Positions 8,359-16,950 of a stretch of DNA of 64,000 bases are shown piece after piece. The DNA is taken from contig DATAGZ010000021.1 in NCBI GenBank assembly GCA_036263455.1, forward strand, positions 74,546 through 138,545. The letters are read 5' to 3'. A program made the position numbers and the translations under genes. The notes under the pieces were generated by a model. The model searched no databases. It saw only the letters and a list, made by a program, of their open reading frames with translations, and was not told the origin of the DNA. Origin of the DNA: DATAGZ01 sp036263455. GTDB lineage: Bacteria; Pseudomonadota; Alphaproteobacteria; Dongiales; Dongiaceae. Numbering within the stretch: position 1 is the stretch's first letter; each line of letters starts with the position of its first letter.

Positions 8359-8680
8359 AAAACACCAGTTCATGGGCCGCCGCGTACAAACTCGCCCGCC
8401 TTACATACAAGAAACTCAGGACCGATATTCCACCGTAAGTTTTATACTGAACTGCCACGAATCCGGCGCACCCACTGACACACCGCCACCGAAAAAGCAA
8501 GCAACTGCCGGTTGAAGTCGAAAATATTTTTGCCAACGACGAAAGTGGATTGACGAGCATTTGAAGCAGTGGTATTCATCTGCCAGGAAAAAATAATGAT
8601 ATGAACTTCCACGTTCATCTCGATTCTTGGGCCAATGTAGGGGCTGCATATATAACATTTCTAATTGAAGGCAAAGGTTA
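8301..8680. other. Intergenic region between divergent genes
   Basis: 380 nt without a gene. Composition falls toward AT-rich near 8580-8680, just before the Sel1-like gene. It should contain promoters for the small minus-strand gene and for the Sel1/RTX pair, but I see no clear -35/-10 pair. Confidence 0.4.
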
Positions 8681-9526
8681 ATGAGAAGGGTTTCTCTATT
8701 AGTTTTTATTACCGCCTCCCTTGCCATAGTAGGTATTGTAGCTTATTTTTATATCGCTACGTATCAATACTGTATACGCCCTCAGGTTGATCCAACGCCC
8801 CTAACGGAATGTGATAAAATAGCCAACGCATCGTCAGATTCAACGCTCCAACGTAAATTTTATAGCGACGCTGAACGGAGAAACGTAGAAAATACTTGTA
8901 AAGCGGCGCTAAGACAAAACCCACAATCTCCCCGCCTACAATATATCGTCTGGGCCGTAGGAGGTTTAGGGGAGGACATATCGCCGTTAATTGCACTTGC
9001 TAGGAGTTGCTATTCTCCCGCCATAGGTCGTGTGGGGGAAAATCGTATAATAGCAACGTTTAACAAGAGATCGGTTAACAGGTTTGTCAGTGCTTTGATT
9101 GGTCGGTCGATCCTTAATAAAGGGGCGAAACTCGGTGATTCTGGGTCCTTATATACATTAGGTGAATTAACTTATACAGGCTTCACGGGCTTTTCTAAAA
9201 ATGAGAAGAAGGGCTTTGATTTGATAAAAACTGCAGCTGATAAAGGGAATCTCCTGGCTATGGCAGATGTTGGAAGGCGTTTTTTATTTCAACAGCCCTC
9301 TGATCCGGCAAGCGCTTTGTATTATTTTAGCCTCCTGGCAAAGAGAGGTGATCTAATCGGAGGGTTTATTGCCTACACTATCCATAAAGCCAACCCAGCC
9401 TTGCCTGTTTCCGATGCCGAGCTATCTCAATGGAAAGAGATGGCCGCCCAGCTTGTAAAGCAACACCCTGACATGAATCGTATAATAAAGGAATATCATG
9501 GGCTCGACATATTCTCCCAACCATAA
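8681..9526 (+). CDS. Sel1-like membrane-anchored protein
   Basis: A 281-residue protein with an N-terminal membrane segment (about 5-27, LLVFITASLAIVGIVAYFY) and a periplasmic part. The second half has Sel1/TPR-like helix pairs (GDSGSLYTLGELTYTGF, GFDLIKTAADKGNLLAMADV, ASALYYFSLLAKRGDL). Sel1 repeats mediate protein contacts; there is no enzyme motif. Codon use is clearly more AT-rich than the chromosome around it, a sign of horizontal origin. Its last 29 nt overlap the start of the RTX gene, so the two are co-transcribed and probably work together, for instance as chaperone, anchor or immunity partner. The partner role is inference. Confidence 0.7.
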   Translation: MRRVSLLVFITASLAIVGIVAYFYIATYQYCIRPQVDPTPLTECDKIANASSDSTLQRKFYSDAERRNVENTCKAALRQNPQSPRLQYIVWAVGGLGEDISPLIALARSCYSPAIGRVGENRIIATFNKRSVNRFVSALIGRSILNKGAKLGDSGSLYTLGELTYTGFTGFSKNEKKGFDLIKTAADKGNLLAMADVGRRFLFQQPSDPASALYYFSLLAKRGDLIGGFIAYTIHKANPALPVSDAELSQWKEMAAQLVKQHPDMNRIIKEYHGLDIFSQP

Positions 9527-12500
9527 AACCTTAAATGACATTGCGCGAGAAGCAGTAAGGTCTTTTAAGGATAAAATAACGGAAACCGGTGTAAAGGCGG
9601 TAGTGGTGGGCGGCTTCAATCAAGCTGGCGAGCCGACCTCTCCTGAGCAGCGTGCTGCTAAAATGATATATGATTTACTCAACAAAACGCCTGATTTAAA
9701 TACACAATTAAGCAATGTGAATAGAAGCGGCCTTAATGAATTAAATAATAGGCTCAAGCAGCTTGGTTTGCCGGAAGTTACGCAGCAAGAGTTTGAGCAG
9801 GGTGATATCAATGGCTATATAACTAGGACATTGCCAGAGTCTGACTATGGTCAACAGTTGCAGCATAAGAAAGAGATAAGCGATTTACTAAAACAAAAGA
9901 TGTTAGACGAAGAGCAGGTGCGAAAAGAGGCGCAGCGGCTTTTAGATGCGCGTGAACTTGGCGAAGAATCCGCCAAGTTGCATCAGACTTTGATAGACAA
10001 TGGCGCCATGGAAGATCTGCAGCATGAAAACTACCGCCTGACGCATTCCAACTTGGCCCAGACGGCGAAGCAGACCTACGATAATCAAAATGGCACGAAT
10101 TTAGGGGCAGCCAACCACAGCGGTAGCGCCCATGGGTATGGCGGCAACAACCACCAGCAGGCTGGGAATGGCGGGGATGGGGGTGTAACCAACGCACCGG
10201 GCACGTCCGGGGCACGCAACAGCTGTTTTGGGGCGGGGACGCCGATCCTGATGGCGGATGGGAGCCGCAAGCCGATCGAAGCGATCCGCGCCGGCGATCT
10301 GGTCATGTCCTATGGCCGCGACGGGGCGCTGCGGCCTGGCCGTGTGGCGCAGCTTTTCGTGCATGAGGATTCCGAATTCTACGATCTCGACGGGATGAAG
10401 GTCACGGGCAACCATCCCTTCTTGCTCGCCGAGGGCCGGTTCCAGGAACTGGACCGGATTGCGCCGGGATCGAAGGTGATCCGCGCCGATGGCACGGTCG
10501 CGCCGCTACCGACGCTGGCCCGTCTGCCGGGCCGCCACACCAGCTACAATTTCGGAGTGGAGGAGACGCACACCTATGTGGCGGGTTCCTACCGCGTCCA
10601 TAACAAGTTTGTGGCCCCCATTGCTCTGGACCTGAACGGGGATGGAAAGATCGATTTGACGAGTGCGGATAAGAGCACGTCTTTTTATGATATCGCCAAC
10701 AGCGGTTACCGTCACCACGGCGGGTCGGTCGGGGCGGCGGACGGCTATCTGGCCATCGACCGCAACAATGACGGCAAGATCGACGTCTCCGAGATCGCGT
10801 TTGCCAATCAGGCGATTGCGGCGGGACTAGGCGGGTCTTCCCCGGACACGCTGACCGACCTGCAGGCCTTCGCGCTTCTCTACGATTCCAACCATGACGG
10901 GAAGTTCGACAATAAGGATAATGCCTATGCCCAGGCCTATGTCTGGCAGGATGCGAATGGCGACGGGGTAGTCGATCCCGGCGAGGTGACCAAGCTCGGC
11001 GCGCGCGGCATCGCTTCCGTTGGCTTGTCTTCGGATGGGAAGAGCCAGGCAGTCGATGGGAACTATATCTCCGGTACCGGGACCTTCACCTGGAATGACG
11101 GGCATACCGGCACGCTCCAGGATATCGGGCTGCAAGTGTCGGATGTCGGGTTCAAGGTGACCCATACCGGCTCGGGCGATCTCTATGTGTTCGCGAGCGA
11201 GGATGTGGCGCTGGGACCCGATCCGGCCGCGCCGCAGGTGCTGCACGACAAATTCTTCCAGGTGGCCGATTCCGGCCCGAACTGGGCCACGGATATCGGC
11301 GGCTTCTATGTGGATGCGGTGGCCGCGGGCTATGACATCGTCCAGGGCGGGGTGGGGAACGACTATATCAGCGCGCAGACGGCAGCCCTCGATCAAACGG
11401 CCACCGATGCCTACAAGACCGCGCTCAATAGGCAGATCGCCATCGACCGGGTGAATTTGGCCTCGGCGCAAGCGGCCAACGACAGTGCGACCGTCACCGC
11501 GTTGAATGCGGAGATCGCCAGCCTGACCGCGAGCTATACGGCAGCCGCGATCTATACCGGTTATGTGCTGGCGGGTGGTACCGGTAATGATTGGCTGTTC
11601 GGGGGCGCAGGCGACGATTACCTTGAGGGTGGGCCGGGTAAGAACGAGCTGCATGGCGGGCAGGGCAATGACGTGCTATTCGTGAGCGCGCTCGATACTT
11701 TCCATGGCGGTCAGGGCAACGATACCGCGATTATTACCGATATCGGCGGGTTTACGGCGAGCCATCCGTTCGATCTGGGTGCGACCGGGATCGAGACGGT
11801 CCAAGGCGGCACGGGCAACGATTATATCCAGGCGGGGATCGCGCTGAATGTCACGCTGGCGGGCGAGGCTGGGGACGATACGCTGATCGGCGGCACGGGC
11901 AACGACACGCTCGCGGGCGGAGAGGGGATCAACCACCTGACCGGCGGCGCGGGGGACGACACGCTGATCGCCAATGAAAAGGATATCATCGACGGCGGGG
12001 CGGGGATCGATACTCTGGTATATCAAACCAATGAACGGGTGCGAGTGAATATCGCCACGCTCAAAGTCGAGATCGTGGTGGGCAGCAATAATGACGATAC
12101 TATCTCAACCGATTGGGACAAGCCAGCCGTCCTGTTCGGGAGCGCAGGCGACGACACGCTCTTTACCTCCAATGGCAACGACGTGCTAGCGGGGAATGAC
12201 GGCGACGACGTGCTGCGGGGCAAGGCGGGCGACGATACCTATCGCTTCGACCGGGGCGACGGGCATGACGATATTTTCGATGCCCAGTATGGTTCGATAA
12301 CACCGGAGACAAGTAAAGTTATCGCGTCAACCACCCCATACGTCAATGAATATGGTGTAATTGATTACGCATATGCTCAGGTCACCACGTCTTACACAAT
12401 TCGCTCTACGGGCGGGCATAGTAGTGGCGGAAATGACACGTTGGAGTTTGGGGCCGGCATTACCCAAGCCGATTTGGTCTTCACTTTCCGAGGTAACGAT

Positions 12501-15242
12501 CTTTATGTTGGGGTTAAAAGCACAAACACCGCTAACCTGAGCGCCTGGCAATATGACGATAGCATAAAACTGACCAATTGGCTCGATCCGATGGACCGGG
12601 TCGAGAATTTCAAATTTGCCGATGGGACGAGCGCGAACGTGGCGAGCCTGGTCATGGCGGCCAATCATCTGACGGCTGTGCCGAGCTGGAGCCAGACCCC
12701 TTACTATGCCGGCACTCCCTACCAGGATGGTTTTACCAATACAAACAGGGATGAGAACTTCTCCGGCGGAGCGGGAGATGATCTTTATTCCTTCGGCCGC
12801 GGCAGCGGCTGGGATACGATCTATGACGAGGTGACCACGGGAACGACCACCGTTACGAAATACATTCCTTATGACGAAACATTCACACTCCCGGTTAAGA
12901 CTTTGTCGGCGCCGGTACTGGTGTTTCTCTATCCCTATGGTCTTACTTGGGTTACATATTTGGTAGATGGTACAGTTACCTTCCATGATACCGGCGTTCG
13001 AACGGAATATACCGAGAATATAGTTACCGGCAATGGCGGCACGGATAGTTTGGTGATCGATGCAGGTTTGGGGATAGATAACCTTGCCCTGCGCATCGTA
13101 GGTGATAATCTGGTCATCGGCATCCGCGATGGGGCAAATGCCGCGCACGATGATACGGCATTCAATAGTCTGGCGGATCATATTCGGCTTTTGAATTGGT
13201 ACGACTCGAACCAGCGTGTCGAATGGCTGACGTTCCGGGATGGGTATGGGATTGACATCTCGAAGCTGCAATTCGCCTATGCTGGGGACAAGGATGACGA
13301 CATCATCGGCGGTGGGGACGGAATGGATTGGCTGTCAGGCGGCGGAGGCAACGACATCATTTCCGGCGGGACGGGCAATGATATTCTCGTCGGTAATAGC
13401 GGCGACGATCTGGTCTCCGGCGGGGCAGGTAATGACGTCATCACCGGCGGCGACGGCAATGATATCCTCGATTATTCCGATGCGCTCCAGGCCGTGACCG
13501 TTACTCTCACCGATGGCGAAAGCAGCGCCACCGGGGCCGAGATCGGCACCGATCGGATCTGGGCGGTGGAGGGTGCAATCGGCGGGGTGGGCAACGACGT
13601 GCTCACCGGCAACAGCGCCGACAATTTCCTCCTGGGCGGCAAGGGCGTCGACCGGATCGATGGCGGGGGCGGGGTGAACACCATCTCCTACCAGGGATCG
13701 GCGGCCGCAGTGTGGGTCGACCTCAAATGGAACGTAACGCATGGCGGCGACGCCGAGGGCGACGTGCTGAGCCGGGTGCAGAACATCGTCGGGTCCGACC
13801 ATGACGACGCGTTGGGCGGGGACGACGGCGACAATGTGTTCGAAGGCGGGCTGGGCGCCGACCATCTCGAAGGTTATGGCGGCAGCAACACCGCTTCCTA
13901 CCTGCACGCGCTGGGCGGGGTTCTGGTCGATCTCGGCCAGGGCAAGGGCCTGGGTGGCGAGGCGCTGGGCGATACCTTCGCCCACATCCAGAACGTGACC
14001 GGCTCGGCTTTCGGCGATTCGATCACCGGCGATGGCGGCGCCAATGTCCTCAAGGGCGGCGAAGGCGACGACATCATCGAAGGCGGCGCGGGTGCCGATA
14101 CCATCGATGGCGGGGGCGGCTCGGACACGGTGTCCTACGAACATTCTGCTTATGCAGTGTCGGTGACGCTCACGCCGGGGGCCGGAGCCACCGGTAATAG
14201 CGATGCGGCGGGCGACACGCTCACAGGCATCGAGAATATTATCGGCTCGGCCGGGAACGATTTCCTGTGGGGCTCCGCGGGCGACAACATCTTCCAGGGC
14301 GGTGCGGGGGCGGATTATATCAACGGCATGGGCGGCAATGACTGGGCGGTCTATACTAGTGCCGTGACGATCGATCTGGCTGGGATCGATTGGGTGGCCG
14401 GCGCCTATATGCCTTCGGGGGCGACCGTCTGGATCAATGCCGTCGCCCATTCGGTGAGTGATGGCGACACGCTGCTGGGCATCAGTAATATCCGCGGCGG
14501 CGACGGCGACGACCGGATCCTGGGCGATGAGGGCAATAACCGGATCATCGGCGGGGCAGGCAATGACGTCATCGGCGGCTATCTGGGCGATGATTGGGTC
14601 GAGGGCGGCAGGGGCGACGATTCCCTCGCCGGTGGGACCGGAAACGATACGGTGTCCTACGAGGGGGCCGCGGGCGGGGTCACCGTCAACCTCGCCCTCG
14701 GAACGGCGAGCGGGGCGGACGGCAACGATTCGCTGCGTCTGTTCGAGAATGCCGAGGGTTCCTTCTACGGCGACACGCTGGTGGGCGATGGCGGGGCGAA
14801 TATCCTTACCGGCGGGTTCGGCAATGACGATCTGCGCGGCGGCGCGGGCAATGACACGCTGGTGGGCGGCTTTGGCCGCGACGTCTATCGGTTCGGCCTG
14901 GGCGACGGGCAGGATCTGCTCCAGGCCAATGACCTGCTTACCAACCAGGACGAGCTCAAGTTCGACGCGGGCATCGCCAAGGAGAACCTGTTCTTCTCCA
15001 AGAGCGGCGACAATCTGATCATCGGGATCGTCGGAGTGGGGACGGGCGAGAAGGTCACAATTCAGGACTGGTTCAAGGATAGCCACAGCCAGCTTTCTCA
15101 AGTGACCCTTTCCGACGGAACCTTCACGACCTTTACGGATATCGGCCACATGGTGACGGCGATGGCGGCCCTGGCGCCGGGCGCGGCCCCGTCTTCCATC
15201 GCTAATTTCGCGCTAGACTGGCACCAGCCCTTGCCGGCATAG
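9498..15242 (+). CDS. Giant RTX protein with Hint autoprocessing domain
   Basis: 1914 residues in ordered modules. (1) 1-195: AT-rich codons, helical and charged, no signal peptide. (2) 196-242: Gly/Asn/His-rich linker. (3) 243-369: Hint domain of the pretoxin type, with Cys243 (CFGAGTPI), Thr303-x-x-His306 (TGNHPF) and His368-Asn369 at the end of HTYVAGSYRVHN; the next residue is Lys, so peptide splicing is unlikely but cleavage is expected. (4) 373-500: four DxNxDG-type calcium loops (378-386, 421-432, 463-474, 485-496). (5) about 690-1800: many GGxGxD RTX nonapeptides that form calcium beta-rolls, with three haemolysin-type calcium-binding-related units at about 912-1040, 1094-1255 and 1794-1880. 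RTX proteins usually leave the cell by type I secretion; no transporter genes are in this window. The ribosome site AAGGA lies inside the Sel1-like gene. GC content jumps at about codon 200, and the coding is locally AT-richer near codons 931-1027 and 1115-1187, which suggests a mosaic. Adhesin or polymorphic-toxin relative are both possible. Confidence 0.88.
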   Translation: MGSTYSPNHKTLNDIAREAVRSFKDKITETGVKAVVVGGFNQAGEPTSPEQRAAKMIYDLLNKTPDLNTQLSNVNRSGLNELNNRLKQLGLPEVTQQEFEQGDINGYITRTLPESDYGQQLQHKKEISDLLKQKMLDEEQVRKEAQRLLDARELGEESAKLHQTLIDNGAMEDLQHENYRLTHSNLAQTAKQTYDNQNGTNLGAANHSGSAHGYGGNNHQQAGNGGDGGVTNAPGTSGARNSCFGAGTPILMADGSRKPIEAIRAGDLVMSYGRDGALRPGRVAQLFVHEDSEFYDLDGMKVTGNHPFLLAEGRFQELDRIAPGSKVIRADGTVAPLPTLARLPGRHTSYNFGVEETHTYVAGSYRVHNKFVAPIALDLNGDGKIDLTSADKSTSFYDIANSGYRHHGGSVGAADGYLAIDRNNDGKIDVSEIAFANQAIAAGLGGSSPDTLTDLQAFALLYDSNHDGKFDNKDNAYAQAYVWQDANGDGVVDPGEVTKLGARGIASVGLSSDGKSQAVDGNYISGTGTFTWNDGHTGTLQDIGLQVSDVGFKVTHTGSGDLYVFASEDVALGPDPAAPQVLHDKFFQVADSGPNWATDIGGFYVDAVAAGYDIVQGGVGNDYISAQTAALDQTATDAYKTALNRQIAIDRVNLASAQAANDSATVTALNAEIASLTASYTAAAIYTGYVLAGGTGNDWLFGGAGDDYLEGGPGKNELHGGQGNDVLFVSALDTFHGGQGNDTAIITDIGGFTASHPFDLGATGIETVQGGTGNDYIQAGIALNVTLAGEAGDDTLIGGTGNDTLAGGEGINHLTGGAGDDTLIANEKDIIDGGAGIDTLVYQTNERVRVNIATLKVEIVVGSNNDDTISTDWDKPAVLFGSAGDDTLFTSNGNDVLAGNDGDDVLRGKAGDDTYRFDRGDGHDDIFDAQYGSITPETSKVIASTTPYVNEYGVIDYAYAQVTTSYTIRSTGGHSSGGNDTLEFGAGITQADLVFTFRGNDLYVGVKSTNTANLSAWQYDDSIKLTNWLDPMDRVENFKFADGTSANVASLVMAANHLTAVPSWSQTPYYAGTPYQDGFTNTNRDENFSGGAGDDLYSFGRGSGWDTIYDEVTTGTTTVTKYIPYDETFTLPVKTLSAPVLVFLYPYGLTWVTYLVDGTVTFHDTGVRTEYTENIVTGNGGTDSLVIDAGLGIDNLALRIVGDNLVIGIRDGANAAHDDTAFNSLADHIRLLNWYDSNQRVEWLTFRDGYGIDISKLQFAYAGDKDDDIIGGGDGMDWLSGGGGNDIISGGTGNDILVGNSGDDLVSGGAGNDVITGGDGNDILDYSDALQAVTVTLTDGESSATGAEIGTDRIWAVEGAIGGVGNDVLTGNSADNFLLGGKGVDRIDGGGGVNTISYQGSAAAVWVDLKWNVTHGGDAEGDVLSRVQNIVGSDHDDALGGDDGDNVFEGGLGADHLEGYGGSNTASYLHALGGVLVDLGQGKGLGGEALGDTFAHIQNVTGSAFGDSITGDGGANVLKGGEGDDIIEGGAGADTIDGGGGSDTVSYEHSAYAVSVTLTPGAGATGNSDAAGDTLTGIENIIGSAGNDFLWGSAGDNIFQGGAGADYINGMGGNDWAVYTSAVTIDLAGIDWVAGAYMPSGATVWINAVAHSVSDGDTLLGISNIRGGDGDDRILGDEGNNRIIGGAGNDVIGGYLGDDWVEGGRGDDSLAGGTGNDTVSYEGAAGGVTVNLALGTASGADGNDSLRLFENAEGSFYGDTLVGDGGANILTGGFGNDDLRGGAGNDTLVGGFGRDVYRFGLGDGQDLLQANDLLTNQDELKFDAGIAKENLFFSKSGDNLIIGIVGVGTGEKVTIQDWFKDSHSQLSQVTLSDGTFTTFTDIGHMVTAMAALAPGAAPSSIANFALDWHQPLPA

Positions 15243-15248
15243 CCGCCG

Positions 15249-15286
15249 CAAGGCTCCGTTCCGACTGGTAATGAAACGGAGCCTTG
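15249..15286. terminator. Strong hairpin after the RTX gene
   Basis: Perfect 12-bp stem CAAGGCTCCGTT / AACGGAGCCTTG with a 14-nt loop, starting 7 nt after the RTX stop codon. No T-run follows, so it may end transcription weakly or protect the mRNA 3' end. Confidence 0.5.
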
Positions 15287-15317
15287 CCAAATCGGTTGTC
15301 ATGGAAATAATACCGCC

Positions 15318-16130
15318 ATGAGTTACTGGACGATCGATTCCTTACCCTGGGACCAGTTCGACGCCGCCAAGGTGACGCCGGAACTGCTGGCGCTCGCCAA
15401 GGCGGCGAGCCTGGTCGAATATAATGGCGGCGATTACGCGATCTATCTCAAGCGCGTCTTTCACAACGATCCCGAGTTCCAGCACGCCACCGATGTCTGG
15501 GCGGCCGAGGAGGTCCAGCACGGCGCGGCGCTCGCGCGCTGGGCGGAGCGCGCCGATCCCTCCTTCGATTTCCAGACCGCATTCCGCCGCTTCACCGATT
15601 TCTACCGCCTGCCGCTCGAGGCCGAGGAATCCGTGCGCGGCTCGCGCGCGGGCGAGTTGGTGGCACGCTGCATCGTCGAGACCGGCACGTCCTCCTATTA
15701 CACAGCGCTCATGGAAGCGTGCGAGGAACCGGTCCTGCGGGCGATCTTCCGGAACATCGCCGCCGATGAATTGCGCCATTACAAGCTGTTTTATACCCAC
15801 CTGAAACGGTACCTCAACCGCGACCGGCTGGGCCGGTTCCGTCGCGCCCTCGTGGCGCTTCGCCGGCTGGCGGAGAGCGAAGACGACGAGCTTCCCTACT
15901 CCTACTACGCGGCGAATTGTCCCGCGAGCGAAGTCTATCGCCGGCGATACCATGCATCCCGTTATGCGGGGCTCGCCTATCGGTACTATCGGCCTCACCA
16001 TATCGAACGCGGTGTGGCCATGATCCTCAAGGCGGTAGGCCTCACGCCCAATGGACGATTGCACCGCTGGCTCAGCCGGGTGGCCGTCTATTTCGTCACG
16101 CGCCGTTTCTCTTCGCTTCCATCGACCTGA
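15318..16130 (+). CDS. Ferritin-like diiron protein
   Basis: A 270-residue protein with the four-helix diiron pattern: E34, E65-x-x-H68 (AAEEVQHGAAL), E121 (IVETGTSSYY) and E151-x-x-H154 (ADELRHYKLF). This spacing suits ferritin-like/rubrerythrin-type or acyl-carrier desaturase-type diiron carboxylate proteins. The C-terminal 80 residues are basic and aromatic-rich. No ferredoxin or substrate-carrier gene is adjacent, so whether it is an oxidase, hydroxylase or iron-handling protein is open. It stands alone between the RTX gene and a convergent operon. Confidence 0.75.
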   Translation: MSYWTIDSLPWDQFDAAKVTPELLALAKAASLVEYNGGDYAIYLKRVFHNDPEFQHATDVWAAEEVQHGAALARWAERADPSFDFQTAFRRFTDFYRLPLEAEESVRGSRAGELVARCIVETGTSSYYTALMEACEEPVLRAIFRNIAADELRHYKLFYTHLKRYLNRDRLGRFRRALVALRRLAESEDDELPYSYYAANCPASEVYRRRYHASRYAGLAYRYYRPHHIERGVAMILKAVGLTPNGRLHRWLSRVAVYFVTRRFSSLPST

Positions 16131-16206
16131 TCAGCCGGCCCTAGCCACGACACGACCGCGTTTTACGGAAGCGATACAATAATACGAGAAGGCCCGTCGC
16201 TGTTCC

Positions 16207-16950
16207 CTATTCGCTTTCCTTCATATAGGCCCGCACCACGGCGAGTGAGCGCGACGCGCGCTGCCGGCGCAATAGGGTCAGGATCATCCACGCGCCGATG
16301 CCGAAGAAGATGAGCGGGTGAAGAAACCAGCCGAGCCAGGCAAGCGCTGCGTAATATCCGCGCAGACCCCGATTGAAATTGGTGATGGCCAGCGACAGCA
16401 TGGTCGCGGCGTGCGCGGCATAGCGCCGGCGGTCATCCTCGGCTAGCGGCGCGGGCGGCGCGGCGCCGATCAGCGCGCAGCAGTAATTGTACTGGCGCAG
16501 CGCCCAGGTGAACTTGAAAAAGGCGTAGACGAAGATCGCGACCAGACCGAGCAGCTTGAGTTCGAAGAGCTTGAGCGAAGTGGTGGCGCTCAACCCCAAG
16601 CCAGTGGCAAGCTGGTAGACGTGATCGGCGCTGCCCATCAGCCCGATCAGTCCAGCTAGGACGATCATGGTGGTCGAGGCGAAGAAGGAAATGGACTGGA
16701 TGGTATGGCCGAGCAGATTGACGTCGATGATCCGGCTCGAAAGGTCGCGCTCGAGCATCCGGCTCATCCAGTTGCTCCGGACATACCACATGAGCGCATT
16801 GAGGCTCGGCGCGCGCTCGGGCGAACGCGGCGCGCGGTCGGCATAGACAGCATAGGACAGCCACAAAAGCCCGAAGGCGATCAGCGCCGCCCAATCCATC
16901 CAGGTCAGACCCGCCATCAAGATGGCGACCATGCGGTCAATACCGATCAT
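16207..16950 (-). CDS. DUF599 membrane protein
   Basis: A 247-residue protein with about four membrane segments: near 19-36 (WAALIAFGLLWLSYAVYAD), 77-97, 113-135 and a C-terminal pair with YYAALAWLGWFLHPLIFFG. The motif NALMWYVRSNWMSRMLERD after the first segment and the FNRGLRGYY region match the DUF599 family, of unknown function. GGAGG precedes the ATG. It is last in a minus-strand operon; the start overlaps the end of the GT39 gene by 14 nt. Confidence 0.8.
   Translation of the reverse strand: MIGIDRMVAILMAGLTWMDWAALIAFGLLWLSYAVYADRAPRSPERAPSLNALMWYVRSNWMSRMLERDLSSRIIDVNLLGHTIQSISFFASTTMIVLAGLIGLMGSADHVYQLATGLGLSATTSLKLFELKLLGLVAIFVYAFFKFTWALRQYNYCCALIGAAPPAPLAEDDRRRYAAHAATMLSLAITNFNRGLRGYYAALAWLGWFLHPLIFFGIGAWMILTLLRRQRASRSLAVVRAYMKESE

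Noticed and set aside
11574..14900. Possible CRISPR or satellite array in the repeated DNA
   Set aside because: The repeats are degenerate 27-nt units of coding sequence for RTX nonapeptides and stay in frame; no spacers.
13335..15149. 604-codon open frame on the minus strand inside the RTX gene
   Set aside because: It is the mirror of the repetitive GGxGxD codons; its protein is rich in A, I, V, D and R without domains, and the plus frame is clearly the real gene.
9498..16130. Type I secretion genes beside the RTX gene
   Set aside because: None of the neighbours has ABC-transporter, membrane-fusion or TolC features; the next gene is a ferritin-like protein.
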